The translations under genes and the position numbers were made by a program. 64,000 nt of DNA from positions 1-64,000 of the forward strand of contig DASYDW010000099.1 in assembly GCA_036499395.1 (NCBI GenBank), written 5' to 3'. Numbering within the stretch: the stretch's first letter is position 1; each line of letters begins with the position of its first letter. This DNA comes from Pirellulales bacterium. GTDB lineage: Bacteria > Planctomycetota > Planctomycetia > Pirellulales > JACPPG01. The notes under the pieces were generated by a model that had not been told where the DNA came from, made no database searches, and saw only the letters and a list, made by a program, of their open reading frames with translations. Below are positions 44,209 through 52,910 of this stretch, one piece after another.

Positions 44209-45258
44209 GACCCGGAGCTGATTGATTGGGCCATCGTGCAAATACAACTCTCGAAATTCATCCTCGCGGCAAAGCATGGTCTCGCTTAATTCGGCGACGG
44301 AGTAGCCTCGGGAATCGAGATACACATTGATGAGTTGGCGAAGTGCCGTGGGAAATTCTGGCTGGATGGGGTTCGGCTCGTTTTTGCGGTAACCGAGCTG
44401 ACTAATGCGGACGCACAGCGACTGGTACGCGCTGTTCGAAATCGCTCCAAGGTCACGTGCTCGCCGGATGACCGCTTGCATCGCGACTCGCCATTGAAGC
44501 TTCAATGTCGCAGCCTTTGGAATGGTTAGGTTCCTGAGATCGCGTTCAATATCGCGCGCAGGCATCAGGAATTCCGCGGCAAATCTGTCTGCTTCGGCCT
44601 CAGCGTTGGGGCTGGGAGTCCGATGCATCACAATGTGTCCAATCTCGTGCGCAAGGGTGAACCGACAGCGGTCAGCCGGCTTTGTCGGGTCGAGAAAGAA
44701 GATTGGCGGCATTCCTACGGCACGTTGACTTACGGCGTCAATTTTCGGCGTATTCAAGTTCACGTCGAAAATAATTCCGCCCGCCGCCTCGACAATATTG
44801 GCAAGGTTTTTTATCGGTCCTCGCGGAAGCGCCCACGCCGCACGTAGCATTTGCGCTACGACCTCTGGTTCCTTAAATTCGTCGATGTCCATGCACGGGA
44901 AGTTCACCTCATTCGGCAAACTCACACCTGCAAGAAGCCGACGAATCTGAATTCGCCAAACGTTGATTGAGTCATGCAACTGATTCAACGCGCGGATCGG
45001 TGTCGTCGTTCGCTTGCGGTGATAGAGGCAGCAAGTCCCAAAACCACGAATGGCGTCGTACTGGTAAAACAGGTCCGCTGGAAAACGTAACAAGTCAGAA
45101 AGTCGGGTCACCTCGCCTTGCGAAAGATCAATCAACCCATGCTCGACCTTCGACGCCTTTCCTTGGGACCATTTCATGCCCGAGGCAACGTCCGATTGCG
45201 ACAACCCTCGTGCTCCACGCGCTATGACGAGCATTTCTGGGTTGAAGCGGCTTGGCAT
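44200..45258 (-). CDS. XRE-family regulator with ImmA/IrrE metallopeptidase domain
   Basis: A 352-residue protein. Residues 8-65 are a helix-turn-helix of XRE type (ARGLSQSDVASGMKWSQGKASKVEHG). Residues 150-260 form the ImmA/IrrE peptidase domain with HEIGH (His204, Glu205, His208) and the downstream EAEADRFAAEFLMP helix. ImmA-type proteases cut repressors in mobile elements, and XRE-ImmA fusions often control toxin-antitoxin or phage genes. Its ATG directly follows the TAA of the upstream gene. Low GC compared with flanks. The product probably regulates itself and neighbours in the island. Confidence 0.88.
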   Translation of the reverse strand: MPSRFNPEMLVIARGARGLSQSDVASGMKWSQGKASKVEHGLIDLSQGEVTRLSDLLRFPADLFYQYDAIRGFGTCCLYHRKRTTTPIRALNQLHDSINVWRIQIRRLLAGVSLPNEVNFPCMDIDEFKEPEVVAQMLRAAWALPRGPIKNLANIVEAAGGIIFDVNLNTPKIDAVSQRAVGMPPIFFLDPTKPADRCRFTLAHEIGHIVMHRTPSPNAEAEADRFAAEFLMPARDIERDLRNLTIPKAATLKLQWRVAMQAVIRRARDLGAISNSAYQSLCVRISQLGYRKNEPNPIQPEFPTALRQLINVYLDSRGYSVAELSETMLCREDEFRELYLHDGPINQLRVIK

Positions 45259-45876
45259 TTATCGTGGCTTTCGTTTGCGAAGCGGCTTCGCTGCACTTGC
45301 TGGTGAGGGTGATGTCTGTGGTGTTGGAAGCGGTAACAAAGAATCATTGCTACCGTCGATCGGAAACGTATAGACGAGGTTTTCGCCAACTTGGCAAGAA
45401 ATTGCAACTGAGGCAAGGTCCGTCTTCGCTTCATTCATCAAATACCCAGCAGTCAAGCGTGTTGCGTCGTTATTCAGGCCGTCGATCGGCTCCTGCCGAA
45501 AGTACAACTCCTTTCGGTCGCTTGACTGATAACCTTGGCGCACTATGTGATCGCGCGCGAGCGCGTTGAAGCGTATCAAAACTTTGCGTTCGATGTAGAA
45601 CGCGAAGACGCCGAGCCCTTCGCAAAGGATGATTCCATCGTCATCACGATTCGAGAACTTCTCTCGCGCGAATGATTGCGCGAACCCAAAAACGACGATC
45701 GGCGGTACGAACGGGGTCGAGGACAACCGTGCCCGATGTTCCTCAGAGAACGAGTGCCATTCGGTAATCGCAGAAACCCAAACGCTCGATAGGTCTCCCC
45801 AATGTGGTTCAGTTACCTTTTTTGCTTCCGCCTCAGAAAGTAGATGCTCGACAGCAAACGGGAACAGTTCTGACAT
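45259..45876 (-). CDS. Unknown protein linked to XRE-ImmA gene
   Basis: A 205-residue protein of no family that I recognise. Its middle part (about 60-170) alternates short strands and helices (FGFAQSFAREKF, IILCEGLGVFAFYIERKVLIRF, DATRLTAGYLMNEAKTDLASVAISC), and the C-terminus is Pro/Ser/Lys-rich. There is no signal peptide or membrane segment. The stop codon abuts the start of the XRE-ImmA gene, so both are cotranscribed. Substrate or partner of the peptidase is a reasonable guess. GC is low as in the rest of the island. Confidence 0.55.
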   Translation of the reverse strand: MSELFPFAVEHLLSEAEAKKVTEPHWGDLSSVWVSAITEWHSFSEEHRARLSSTPFVPPIVVFGFAQSFAREKFSNRDDDGIILCEGLGVFAFYIERKVLIRFNALARDHIVRQGYQSSDRKELYFRQEPIDGLNNDATRLTAGYLMNEAKTDLASVAISCQVGENLVYTFPIDGSNDSLLPLPTPQTSPSPASAAKPLRKRKPR

Positions 45877-46250
45877 CGATGTGCCCTCCAGAGGATTGGC
45901 TAGTCCGCGTCGTCCCCGGCTACGACATTAAATCCATTGACATAAATATTCCAAATTTAAGAACACAATGCAATCCTTTTTAGTTCGTTAGACGAAATCA
46001 TGCTCATCAGGCACCCCCCACATGGAAAACGCTTCCCCGCCTCGACTATCCCAACGACGTGAGAGAATTTGCCTCGAAATCAGGCCACTCGGTTCGGTAG
46101 AATGCGCGCCGGGAATAGGGAATCGTAGGTTCTGGCCGTTTGCGCTTCGGCCGCTGGTGCGGGGCTGTCGGACGTGTTTTGGCTCGTTCGACGTGCATTT
46201 GGTCGCTGCCGCTGCGCATTTTGGTCACTAGCTCGACGGTGCGAGGGAGC
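45877..46250. other. Divergent intergenic region
   Basis: It separates the island from the histone-like gene. The region 45930-46015 is AT-rich (ACATAAATATTCCAAATTTA type) and fits a promoter for the minus-strand genes. GAGGGAG near 46243 precedes the ATG of the next gene. Confidence 0.45.
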
Positions 46251-47732
46251 ATGGGGCGCCTCGGCAACAGTTCGCCGCGCGCGGCGCAGGAAGCCGGCAC
46301 GAAAAAGGGGGCCGTGCGAACACGTCCCACAATAAAACCCCGGCGGCCTAGCAAGAAGGAAAGCGCCATGCCGGCGGGCACGAAGAAAGGCGCCGTGCGG
46401 TTCGGCACGAAAAAAGACACCGTGCCGCCGGGCACGAAAAAGAACACTGTGCCGTTCGGCACAAAAAAACACACAAAGAACCCCCCGCCGCACGGCGCCA
46501 AAAAACGTACGGCACCGCCGAGCACGCGAAAGAAAGCGGCGCCGCCGGCCGGCACGACGAAGAAAACCGCGCCGCCAAGTCGCACAAAGAAGGCCTCGGC
46601 AGCGCAGAACAACGTCGCAGCAGGGCAAAGTAAGAAGGCACGCAGCGTTACGCCGCGCGGCGCCGCGAAACAAGCAGGGACGCGGCAGGTCCGCACGAAA
46701 GAGAACGCCGTCGAACGTAGCCGCGCGCCGAAGAACCCAAAGAGCACGGTTCGGCGCGATACGCAGAAGGGCTCCGTGCAGCGCGGCACGCCAAAGAAGG
46801 CCGCGGCAGTTCGCCGCCCGTCAACAACAGCAGCGCCGCCGCGTCGCAAGCCTAAAAAAGTCGTGCTGTCCTCTGGCGCGCGACAGAAACTAGTGCCGCT
46901 CGGTCGCACGCGAACGAGCAGCACGGCGCTCGCCAGTCCGCGCCGCGTCACAGCACAGGCTATCTCGCTCGGCGAAAAGCGATTCAATGCTCTGCTGCGC
47001 AAACTCGGCAAAAAAGCCCGCTCAGGAACTCCGGCGCAGAAACGGGCGGTCATCGCTCAACTCAAACAGTTTGTTGTGATCCTCAAGCGGCAAGAAGCCG
47101 AGGCTGAACAAGCGCGTGCCAAAGAATCGCACGGCGGTGATTCTCGCAGTGGCAAAACCCGCGCGAGTGGCTGCAGCATCGACGAACCGCCTGCTGCTGA
47201 CGCGACGCAGGACGACGAGCAAGACGCTTCCTCCTTGGATCTGGGTGGGCCTCGGTCGAAAATGCACGATCAGGCCCTGCCTGACCAGCAACGTGACACT
47301 GCCGCGCCGTCACTCACGAAGCAAACGCCTGCGACGGGAAAACCGACAGCGGCGCGGCGTGGTCGAGGGCGACCGCTGAAGCTGACCGCATATAAGCAGG
47401 AAGTGTTTTGCGACCTGATCGACGCCGGGCTGACGCGCAGTCGCGCGGCCAAGATGATTGGTTGCGTCCCCAGCGCCATCTCGAAGGCGCTCGAACGGGA
47501 TGCAGCGTTTCGCAAACGAGTGCGTCGCACCGAGCGCATCGCCGAGGGGATGCGGCTGAAGAAGATGCACATTCTCGCGCCGCGTAGGCATCGCCGCCAC
47601 GTCGAGCGGCTGCGCGACATCTTCCGCGGTCGTCTCAAGGTCGGACCCGAGCGCCGGAAGTTCGAACATCGGTTGCAGATTGCGCTGCTGCGTCTGGCCG
47701 CGCTAAAGCTCCGCCGCTCTCTCGACGCGTAA
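46251..47732 (+). CDS. Histone H1-like basic repeat protein with C-terminal terminase-like HTH
   Basis: Residues 1-240 are a run of basic, Ala/Pro/Lys-rich repeats of about 10-11 residues (pattern G-TKK-x-x-V-x-x) similar to histone H1 tails. A weakly charged linker follows. Residues 350-430 hold a helix-turn-helix found in terminase small subunit-like and planctomycete proteins: RGRPLKLTAYKQEVFCDLI, AGLTRSRAAKMIGCVPSAISKALERDAAF. The end is a basic helical tail. DNA binding is highly probable. ATG 46251, preceded by GAGGGAG, is taken; upstream codons to 46140 are open but unlikely. Antisense frames over the repeats are artefacts. Confidence 0.7.
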   Translation: MGRLGNSSPRAAQEAGTKKGAVRTRPTIKPRRPSKKESAMPAGTKKGAVRFGTKKDTVPPGTKKNTVPFGTKKHTKNPPPHGAKKRTAPPSTRKKAAPPAGTTKKTAPPSRTKKASAAQNNVAAGQSKKARSVTPRGAAKQAGTRQVRTKENAVERSRAPKNPKSTVRRDTQKGSVQRGTPKKAAAVRRPSTTAAPPRRKPKKVVLSSGARQKLVPLGRTRTSSTALASPRRVTAQAISLGEKRFNALLRKLGKKARSGTPAQKRAVIAQLKQFVVILKRQEAEAEQARAKESHGGDSRSGKTRASGCSIDEPPAADATQDDEQDASSLDLGGPRSKMHDQALPDQQRDTAAPSLTKQTPATGKPTAARRGRGRPLKLTAYKQEVFCDLIDAGLTRSRAAKMIGCVPSAISKALERDAAFRKRVRRTERIAEGMRLKKMHILAPRRHRRHVERLRDIFRGRLKVGPERRKFEHRLQIALLRLAALKLRRSLDA

Positions 47733-48085
47733 TCTCGCGGCGGCGCTCATTCGTTGATTCGCTCGGGCTTGCATCTCGTCTCGCGCAAAGGCCCATTCCC
47801 GCACTTGCATATTGCCCAATATGATGTGCGCGCAACCCCCCTTTTTTCAGGTTGATTAATTCCACTAATTGAAAAAATCGCCGCCGCGCAAAGTCTTACA
47901 TCGGCTGGTGTTATAGGCCGTCCGCCGGGTGAAATCCGTTCACGAAAGCGCGCTCGAAAAACTCGAAATTCCTACGCCCCCTGAGGTGAACGCGGCGCTC
48001 TCGGGGCTGGCTACGAAACGAAGAGGCTTAGCCACCGACCACACCGAAGCACAGGAGAATCGTGGGGAAGTGCAGAAGCCGGCGC
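47733..48085. other. Gap between convergent genes with AT-rich dyad
   Basis: TTTTTTCA at 47842-47849 pairs with TGAAAAAA at 47870-47877 around a partly self-complementary core, which may act as a bidirectional terminator. No coding region was supported; a small open frame at 47929 is not convincing. Confidence 0.4.
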
Positions 48086-49423
48086 TCACTCCGGCCGGCC
48101 GGTCGGTAGTGGCACGTGGCGGAAGACGATTTCCAGGTCGCGCTGGCTGCGCAGACGTGGATAGGTGAAGCGCAGTTTTTGCGGCGTCTGATTCTCCGCA
48201 TCGGCCTGGAATGACGCTTTCAACATCGCGCCGTGGTCGGCCAGTGTGCCGGTCTGACCGAGCTTGCGCAACGGCTGGCCGGCCGCGTCCAATAGTTCCA
48301 GTTCGTGCTCTTGGAAAAGAATCTCCTGCGGCTCGGGCAGGTTCAGATCGCGGCGCACCGTGACGACCAGGTCGAAGCGGCCGCCCGTGGCTGGCTGATA
48401 ACTGTCGACGACCAGCTCGACGTCGTCCTGAAAGCGCGGCTCGCGCGAGGACAGGTTATCGACGTCCAGGTTCACCATGTCGCCGACGGCGATCAAACCC
48501 CAGGTCAGCCGCAGCGTGTCGAGCTCGTGGGCCGTGGCCGGCGGCGGATTCAGTCGCAGGTTCATCGTCAGTTGCCGCGTGCCGGCGCCGGCGACGTTCC
48601 AGCCGCTGCTGCTCGGTTGCGCCGCGGTCAGGCGCAGTCCGGCCTCGGTCGTGGCTTCGCACACGTCGGCCTGGGCCCGATACGCGACAAGCTTGAAGCG
48701 ATCTTCCCAGGTCATTTCCAGATTCAGTTGGAAGGTGTGCGTCTTCTCCGAGCGAATGTCCTCGTAGCTCACCTCTTCGGTGAAGGCGCGACGGGCGCTG
48801 GTGATCCGGCCGCGCACCGGACCGGCGTAGGCCAGCGGCTGGCGACCCGGCGCGCCGGCCACGACAACGACCCCTGGCCGGCGACTGTCGTAATGCGCGC
48901 GGCAGTGGTTCGAGGTCTGGCGGCAAACTTCGTCGAGGACTTGCCAGTAATCGGCCGCGGCAAAATCGAGCCGAACGACGCCGTCAGTGAATGTGCCGAA
49001 CTGATCGCCAATCAGCACGTGATTGCCGGTTTGGTCGGAAAGCAGTTTCAGGATGTCGGCGGCCGCGGTCGGGGGCTCGGGGCAGTTGAAGCGCCCGGCG
49101 GACCACAGGTCGCTAACCGTGATCGCCCGCAACAGGTCCTTGGCACGCAGGCGGACCTCGGGATCGTCACTGTGAGTCGCGGCCACGATCTCGGCCCGAG
49201 CTGTGGCGCCGAGCTTGGCGAGTTCTTCGCTGGCCTGGGTTCGCACGGCAAAGGCATCGGCCCCCAGCTCGCGCACCAGCCGCGCGACGCGAGGCGTATC
49301 GGTCGTGGCAGATGCCGAAGATGCGCCGGCAGAAGTTGCCGGTGGCTCGGCCGAAAGCTGGGGAGCGGCAAGAAACGTCGCCACGGCGGCGACGCCAAAT
49401 ACGGACCAGAGCATCCTGCTCAT
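48086..49423 (-). CDS. Exported protein with HEAT-like N-terminal segment
   Basis: A 445-residue protein with a signal peptide (MSRMLWSVFGVAAVATFLAA). Residues 45-95 (RLVRELGADAFAVRTQASEELAKLGATARAEI, DDPEVRLRAKDLL) are a HEAT-like helical pair. Residues 105-190 might form a secretin/TonB short N-terminal-like module (ILKLLSDQTGNHVLIGDQF). The rest is beta-rich. The combination recurs in planctomycete hypothetical proteins. There is no enzymatic motif. It is monocistronic, with the gene upstream in the opposite direction. Confidence 0.7.
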   Translation of the reverse strand: MSRMLWSVFGVAAVATFLAAPQLSAEPPATSAGASSASATTDTPRVARLVRELGADAFAVRTQASEELAKLGATARAEIVAATHSDDPEVRLRAKDLLRAITVSDLWSAGRFNCPEPPTAAADILKLLSDQTGNHVLIGDQFGTFTDGVVRLDFAAADYWQVLDEVCRQTSNHCRAHYDSRRPGVVVVAGAPGRQPLAYAGPVRGRITSARRAFTEEVSYEDIRSEKTHTFQLNLEMTWEDRFKLVAYRAQADVCEATTEAGLRLTAAQPSSSGWNVAGAGTRQLTMNLRLNPPPATAHELDTLRLTWGLIAVGDMVNLDVDNLSSREPRFQDDVELVVDSYQPATGGRFDLVVTVRRDLNLPEPQEILFQEHELELLDAAGQPLRKLGQTGTLADHGAMLKASFQADAENQTPQKLRFTYPRLRSQRDLEIVFRHVPLPTGRPE

Positions 49424-50088
49424 GTCGGGTCCCTCCGGGCTACACGAGTCCCTTCGCCCGATGCGTCCTGCCGGAAAGGCGGACGCCCCCAGGGGCGAGA
49501 CGGTAGCGAACGATCACAACCGGGTCAACGCCAGTTCCGGCTGCGGATTCGACCGCCAAACACCGTCTTTCGCCGGACGGCCTAATGGTGATGCACGGCG
49601 CGGCGCCTGTTGCCTCAGGTCTGGGCACGAACTGCTGCGAGCACTCGCATCCTCGAGGGCAGCCGAAGTAGGACGTGCCAGCATGGATGCTTCGTAACCC
49701 GCAATGCCCTAACACCTTCTGAACACGGCAGATTACCCAAAATACCTTTGGCATGGCGTGTGCTTTTCGGCGACGTCGAAGATTCACGGTTCGGGCAGGA
49801 GACCGCGAATCGAAGGCGGATTCACGGGAACTTTCACGAGCGGTAGCGCCTCGTCCGCGCCCGACGTGTGTTTCCTATTGCTCAGTTTCTGAGCTTCGCG
49901 GGCATCCCACCAAGGGGATAGTCCGCAAACTGCCGATCGTGCGGCGATCTGATGGCGCAGAGCGTCGCACGGATGGCGACGGCAGGGTTCGAGTGCGTTT
50001 GGAAATAGCGATCGCGTGGTGCAGCCTGGACACCCGATCGATTCGCTTTGCTGTTCCGGGCAAAACGTCCTTCTAGCGAGGCTGGATT
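49424..50088. other. Intergenic region upstream of the ammonium transporter
   Basis: About 665 bases without a supported gene. A possible sigma-54 promoter lies near 49749-49764. GAGG a few bases before the ATG at 50089 is the likely ribosome-binding site. Open frames here are short and lack coding character. Confidence 0.45.
49749..49764 (+). promoter_or_regulatory. Possible sigma-54 promoter for the ammonium transporter
   Basis: TGGCATG-N4-GTGCT fits the sigma-54 consensus TGGCACR-N4-TTGCW with two mismatches (T for C, G for T) and the GG/GC elements intact. Ammonium transporter genes are common sigma-54 targets. It lies about 325 bases upstream of the start codon, farther than usual. Confidence 0.3.
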
Positions 50089-51522
50089 ATGAAACGACTG
50101 TTGGTTTTTGGCTGTGCTGCCGTGTTGGCAGCGCTACTGCTTGGCGAGTTCACGAAGTATGCGTCGGCCCAGGAGGCGGCCGAGATCGCCAAGGAGAAAG
50201 AGGTCGAGGCCGAAGCCGCCGGGGAAACTCCCGTGCAGCCTGCGCTCGACAAAGCGGACAATGCCTGGATTCTCGTCTCGTCGGCCCTGGTGCTGATGAT
50301 GACCGCGCCGGGCCTGGCGATGTTCTACGGCGGTTTGGTCCGCAAAAAGAACGTTGTCAACGTGTTCATGCAATGCTTCTTCCTGATGGGGATGAACACG
50401 GTGCTGTGGGCGCTGTTCTGTTATTCGCTCTGCTTCAGCGGAACGAACCCACTGATCGGCGACACCAAAATGTTCTTCATGAACGGGGTTAGCGGCGTAT
50501 GGAACGACAGCACGGGGCAGTCGACCCCCATGTTCCCGATGCTGACGATTCCCTACCTGACGCACATGCTGTTCCAGGGGATGTTCTTCATCATCACCCC
50601 GGGCCTGATCGTGGGTGCCATTGCCGAGCGTATGAAATTCAGCACGCTCGTGGTCTTCGTCGTATTGTGGGATTTCCTGGTCTATTGCCCGCTCTGTCAT
50701 TGGGTCTGGGGCGGTGGATATTTTGCGTACAATTCCGAGCATGCCATTGCCGGCGGTGCACTGGACTTTGCCGGTGGCACGGTCGTGCACATCAGCTCGG
50801 GTATTTCGGCGCTCGCGGCCTGTATCGTCCTCGGCAAGCGCGTAGGGTATCCGACCGAACCGATGCCGCCGCACAACCTGACCTACACGTTGATCGGCGC
50901 AGCCCTGCTGTGGGTAGGGTGGTTTGGATTCAACGCCGGTAGTGCGTTGGCTGCCGACGGCATTGCCGCCAGCGCCTTCTGCACCACCCATTTCTCGGCC
51001 GCGGCTGCATGCCTGGCCTGGACCTTCATGGACTGGTTGCGACACGGCAAACCGACGCTATTGGGCGCCGCCTCGGGTGCCGTCGCTGGCCTCGTCTGCA
51101 TTACGCCGGCCTCGGGCTATGTGACGCCCATGGCGGCCTTGACTATGGGCGCGATTGCCGGCGTGGTCTGTTCCTATGCGAGCACTGTGCTCAAGCAAAA
51201 GATCGGCTATGACGATTCCTTGGACGTTTTCGGCGTCCACGGTGTCGGCGGAACTTTGGGCGCCATCCTGACCGGTGTCTTTGCCACCCGGGCCGCGCAG
51301 GACGTCGCCGGCACCCACAAGCCGCTGGGCCTGCTCGAAGGTGGTCCGATCCTAAAAGCCCAGGTCATCTCGGTCCTGGGAACCTGGGCCTTGGCCATTG
51401 TCGTGACCGTCGTGCTCTTGAAGGTTCTCGACCTGACCATGGGTCTGCGTGTCTCGCGCGATGAAGAGCAACAAGGGCTCGACATCACGCAGCACAACGA
51501 AGAAGGCTACATCTTCATTTGA
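50089..51522 (+). CDS. amtB: Ammonium transporter of the Amt family
   Basis: A 477-residue protein: signal peptide (residues 1-27, ending YASAQ) and a linker, then about eleven membrane helices. Amt signatures are present: GLAMFYGGLVRKKNVVNV in the first helices, the conserved pore His in FAGGTVVHISSG, and the second in FGVHGVGGTLGAILTG. The C-terminal TMGLRVSRDEEQQGLDITQHNEEGY is the family tail that interacts with PII proteins. It transports ammonium. The start has GAGG upstream; a GlnK (PII) gene does not follow, unlike in many bacteria. A strong terminator ends the transcript. Confidence 0.96.
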   Translation: MKRLLVFGCAAVLAALLLGEFTKYASAQEAAEIAKEKEVEAEAAGETPVQPALDKADNAWILVSSALVLMMTAPGLAMFYGGLVRKKNVVNVFMQCFFLMGMNTVLWALFCYSLCFSGTNPLIGDTKMFFMNGVSGVWNDSTGQSTPMFPMLTIPYLTHMLFQGMFFIITPGLIVGAIAERMKFSTLVVFVVLWDFLVYCPLCHWVWGGGYFAYNSEHAIAGGALDFAGGTVVHISSGISALAACIVLGKRVGYPTEPMPPHNLTYTLIGAALLWVGWFGFNAGSALAADGIAASAFCTTHFSAAAACLAWTFMDWLRHGKPTLLGAASGAVAGLVCITPASGYVTPMAALTMGAIAGVVCSYASTVLKQKIGYDDSLDVFGVHGVGGTLGAILTGVFATRAAQDVAGTHKPLGLLEGGPILKAQVISVLGTWALAIVVTVVLLKVLDLTMGLRVSRDEEQQGLDITQHNEEGYIFI

Positions 51523-51606
51523 TAGCTGCCGGCTTGGTGGGGCACCCTTGGCCCCAATCCGGCAGTTCCTATGCAAATTCTGGCTATCGCCAAGCCAGAA
51601 GGACGG

Positions 51607-51649
51607 CCTTGGCTCGGGTGATTCACATCATCCGGGCCAAGGTTTTTTT
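51607..51649 (+). terminator. Rho-independent terminator after amtB
   Basis: A 16-base stem with two G-T pairs (51607-51622 with 51627-51642), a four-base loop, and seven T residues. Confidence 0.92.
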
Positions 51650-51771
51650 GTTCACCACGGCCGGCCAATCGACAGCCGGCGGGCTCTTCTTTAAGATCGG
51701 CGCCACCGCTTTCGAATCGAGAGCGGGCAGCCGAAAGCCGAATTCTGTCTCTTGCCATTTGCGGATTCGAG

Positions 51772-52725
51772 ATGAGCATTGATTGCTTGAGCGTAGGCAT
51801 CTTAGTGGCCGATCACGGCTGCGCACCGATCGATCATGCCCCCGCGGCGGGCGAACTGGTGCTGACCGATGGGCTGACTCTTTCGATCGGCGGTTGTGCG
51901 TCGAACGCGGCCGTCGATCTGGCCCGCGTCGGCGTCAAAGTGGCCGTCGTTGGCTCGGTCGGCCATGACGTGTTCGGTCAATTCATCAGCGAAACCCTGA
52001 CGGCTGCCGGCGTCGAGACGAACTGTCTTCGCCAGCTCACCGGGGTAGGGACGTCCGGAACGTTGATCGTTAACGTACAGGGGCAAGACCGACGCTTCGT
52101 TCATACCCTGGGGGCCAATGCGCGATTCACCGCCGCGGATATCCCTCTCGAAAAGGTGCGGGCTTCGAAAATCCTTTACGTCGGTGGTTACCTGCTGATG
52201 CCGGCGCTCCTGCCCGAGGAACTGGCCGAAGTCTTCCGACAGGCCAGGCGGTGGGGCGTGACGACGGTTCTCGATATCGTGCTTCCCGGGCCGGGGGACC
52301 ATTGGGCGCAACTGGCGCCGGTACTGAAGGAGACCGACGTTTTCCTTCCTAATACCGACGAAGCCGCCGCGATCACGGGTCTGAAGGATCCGCGCGCCCA
52401 GGCGCAACGTTTTCAGGAAGCCGGCGCCCGTACGGTCGTAATCACCTGCGGCGGCGAAGGGACCGTTTTGGTTTCGGAGTCCGAACGGCTGCATGCCGGA
52501 ACCTATCCGGTCACTTACGTCGGCGGGACCGGCGCCGGCGACGCCTTCGACGCCGGTTACATCGCGGCGCTATTGGCCGGCTGCGATGTGCGTGGCTGCC
52601 TGGCCTGGGCCAGTGCGTTGGGAGCCAGTTGCGTCCGCTCGATCAGCGCCACCGAGAGTGTTTTTACCCGCCCGGAGCTCGAGGCTTTCGTAACCGAGCA
52701 CGCGCTGCCGATCGAATCCTGGTAA
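51772..52725 (+). CDS. PfkB-family sugar kinase
   Basis: A 317-residue ribokinase-like protein. It has the N-terminal GGCASNAAVDLARVGVKVAVVGSVG glycine-rich region and the C-terminal family motif GTGAGDAFDAGY with catalytic Asp257. The intermediate VFLPNTDEAAAITGL matches the sugar-binding lid region. It phosphorylates a small carbohydrate or nucleoside with ATP; the substrate cannot be told. ATG 51772 is the first in frame. It stands alone in its transcript. Confidence 0.92.
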   Translation: MSIDCLSVGILVADHGCAPIDHAPAAGELVLTDGLTLSIGGCASNAAVDLARVGVKVAVVGSVGHDVFGQFISETLTAAGVETNCLRQLTGVGTSGTLIVNVQGQDRRFVHTLGANARFTAADIPLEKVRASKILYVGGYLLMPALLPEELAEVFRQARRWGVTTVLDIVLPGPGDHWAQLAPVLKETDVFLPNTDEAAAITGLKDPRAQAQRFQEAGARTVVITCGGEGTVLVSESERLHAGTYPVTYVGGTGAGDAFDAGYIAALLAGCDVRGCLAWASALGASCVRSISATESVFTRPELEAFVTEHALPIESW

Positions 52726-52910
52726 ATACGGCGTAAGTCTTGTGGCCGCCTAGGTTTCCTGGTTTCTCGTAGTTGACACTGCATTTCGCGGGGCGCTATA
52801 CTGCCTGTTCATGCCTGTGACCTCGCGCGCGGTTGGCCTGCGGGCCACCGCCCACCCCAAGCGCGTCTCGTGCCCGCACACCTGAACTATTCGATCGGGA
52901 GGAGTCGGCG

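Noticed and set aside
46046-47053. A 335-residue Phe/Val/Arg-rich frame antisense to the histone-like gene
   Set aside because: It mirrors the KK-rich repeats and has no recognisable domain.
47929-48168. A 79-residue forward frame in a gap
   Set aside because: It runs into the minus-strand gene, and its second half is antisense to it; no site upstream.
48305-49585. A long forward frame over the HEAT-type protein
   Set aside because: No ribosome-binding site, no domain; the minus-strand gene has a signal peptide and coherent fold.
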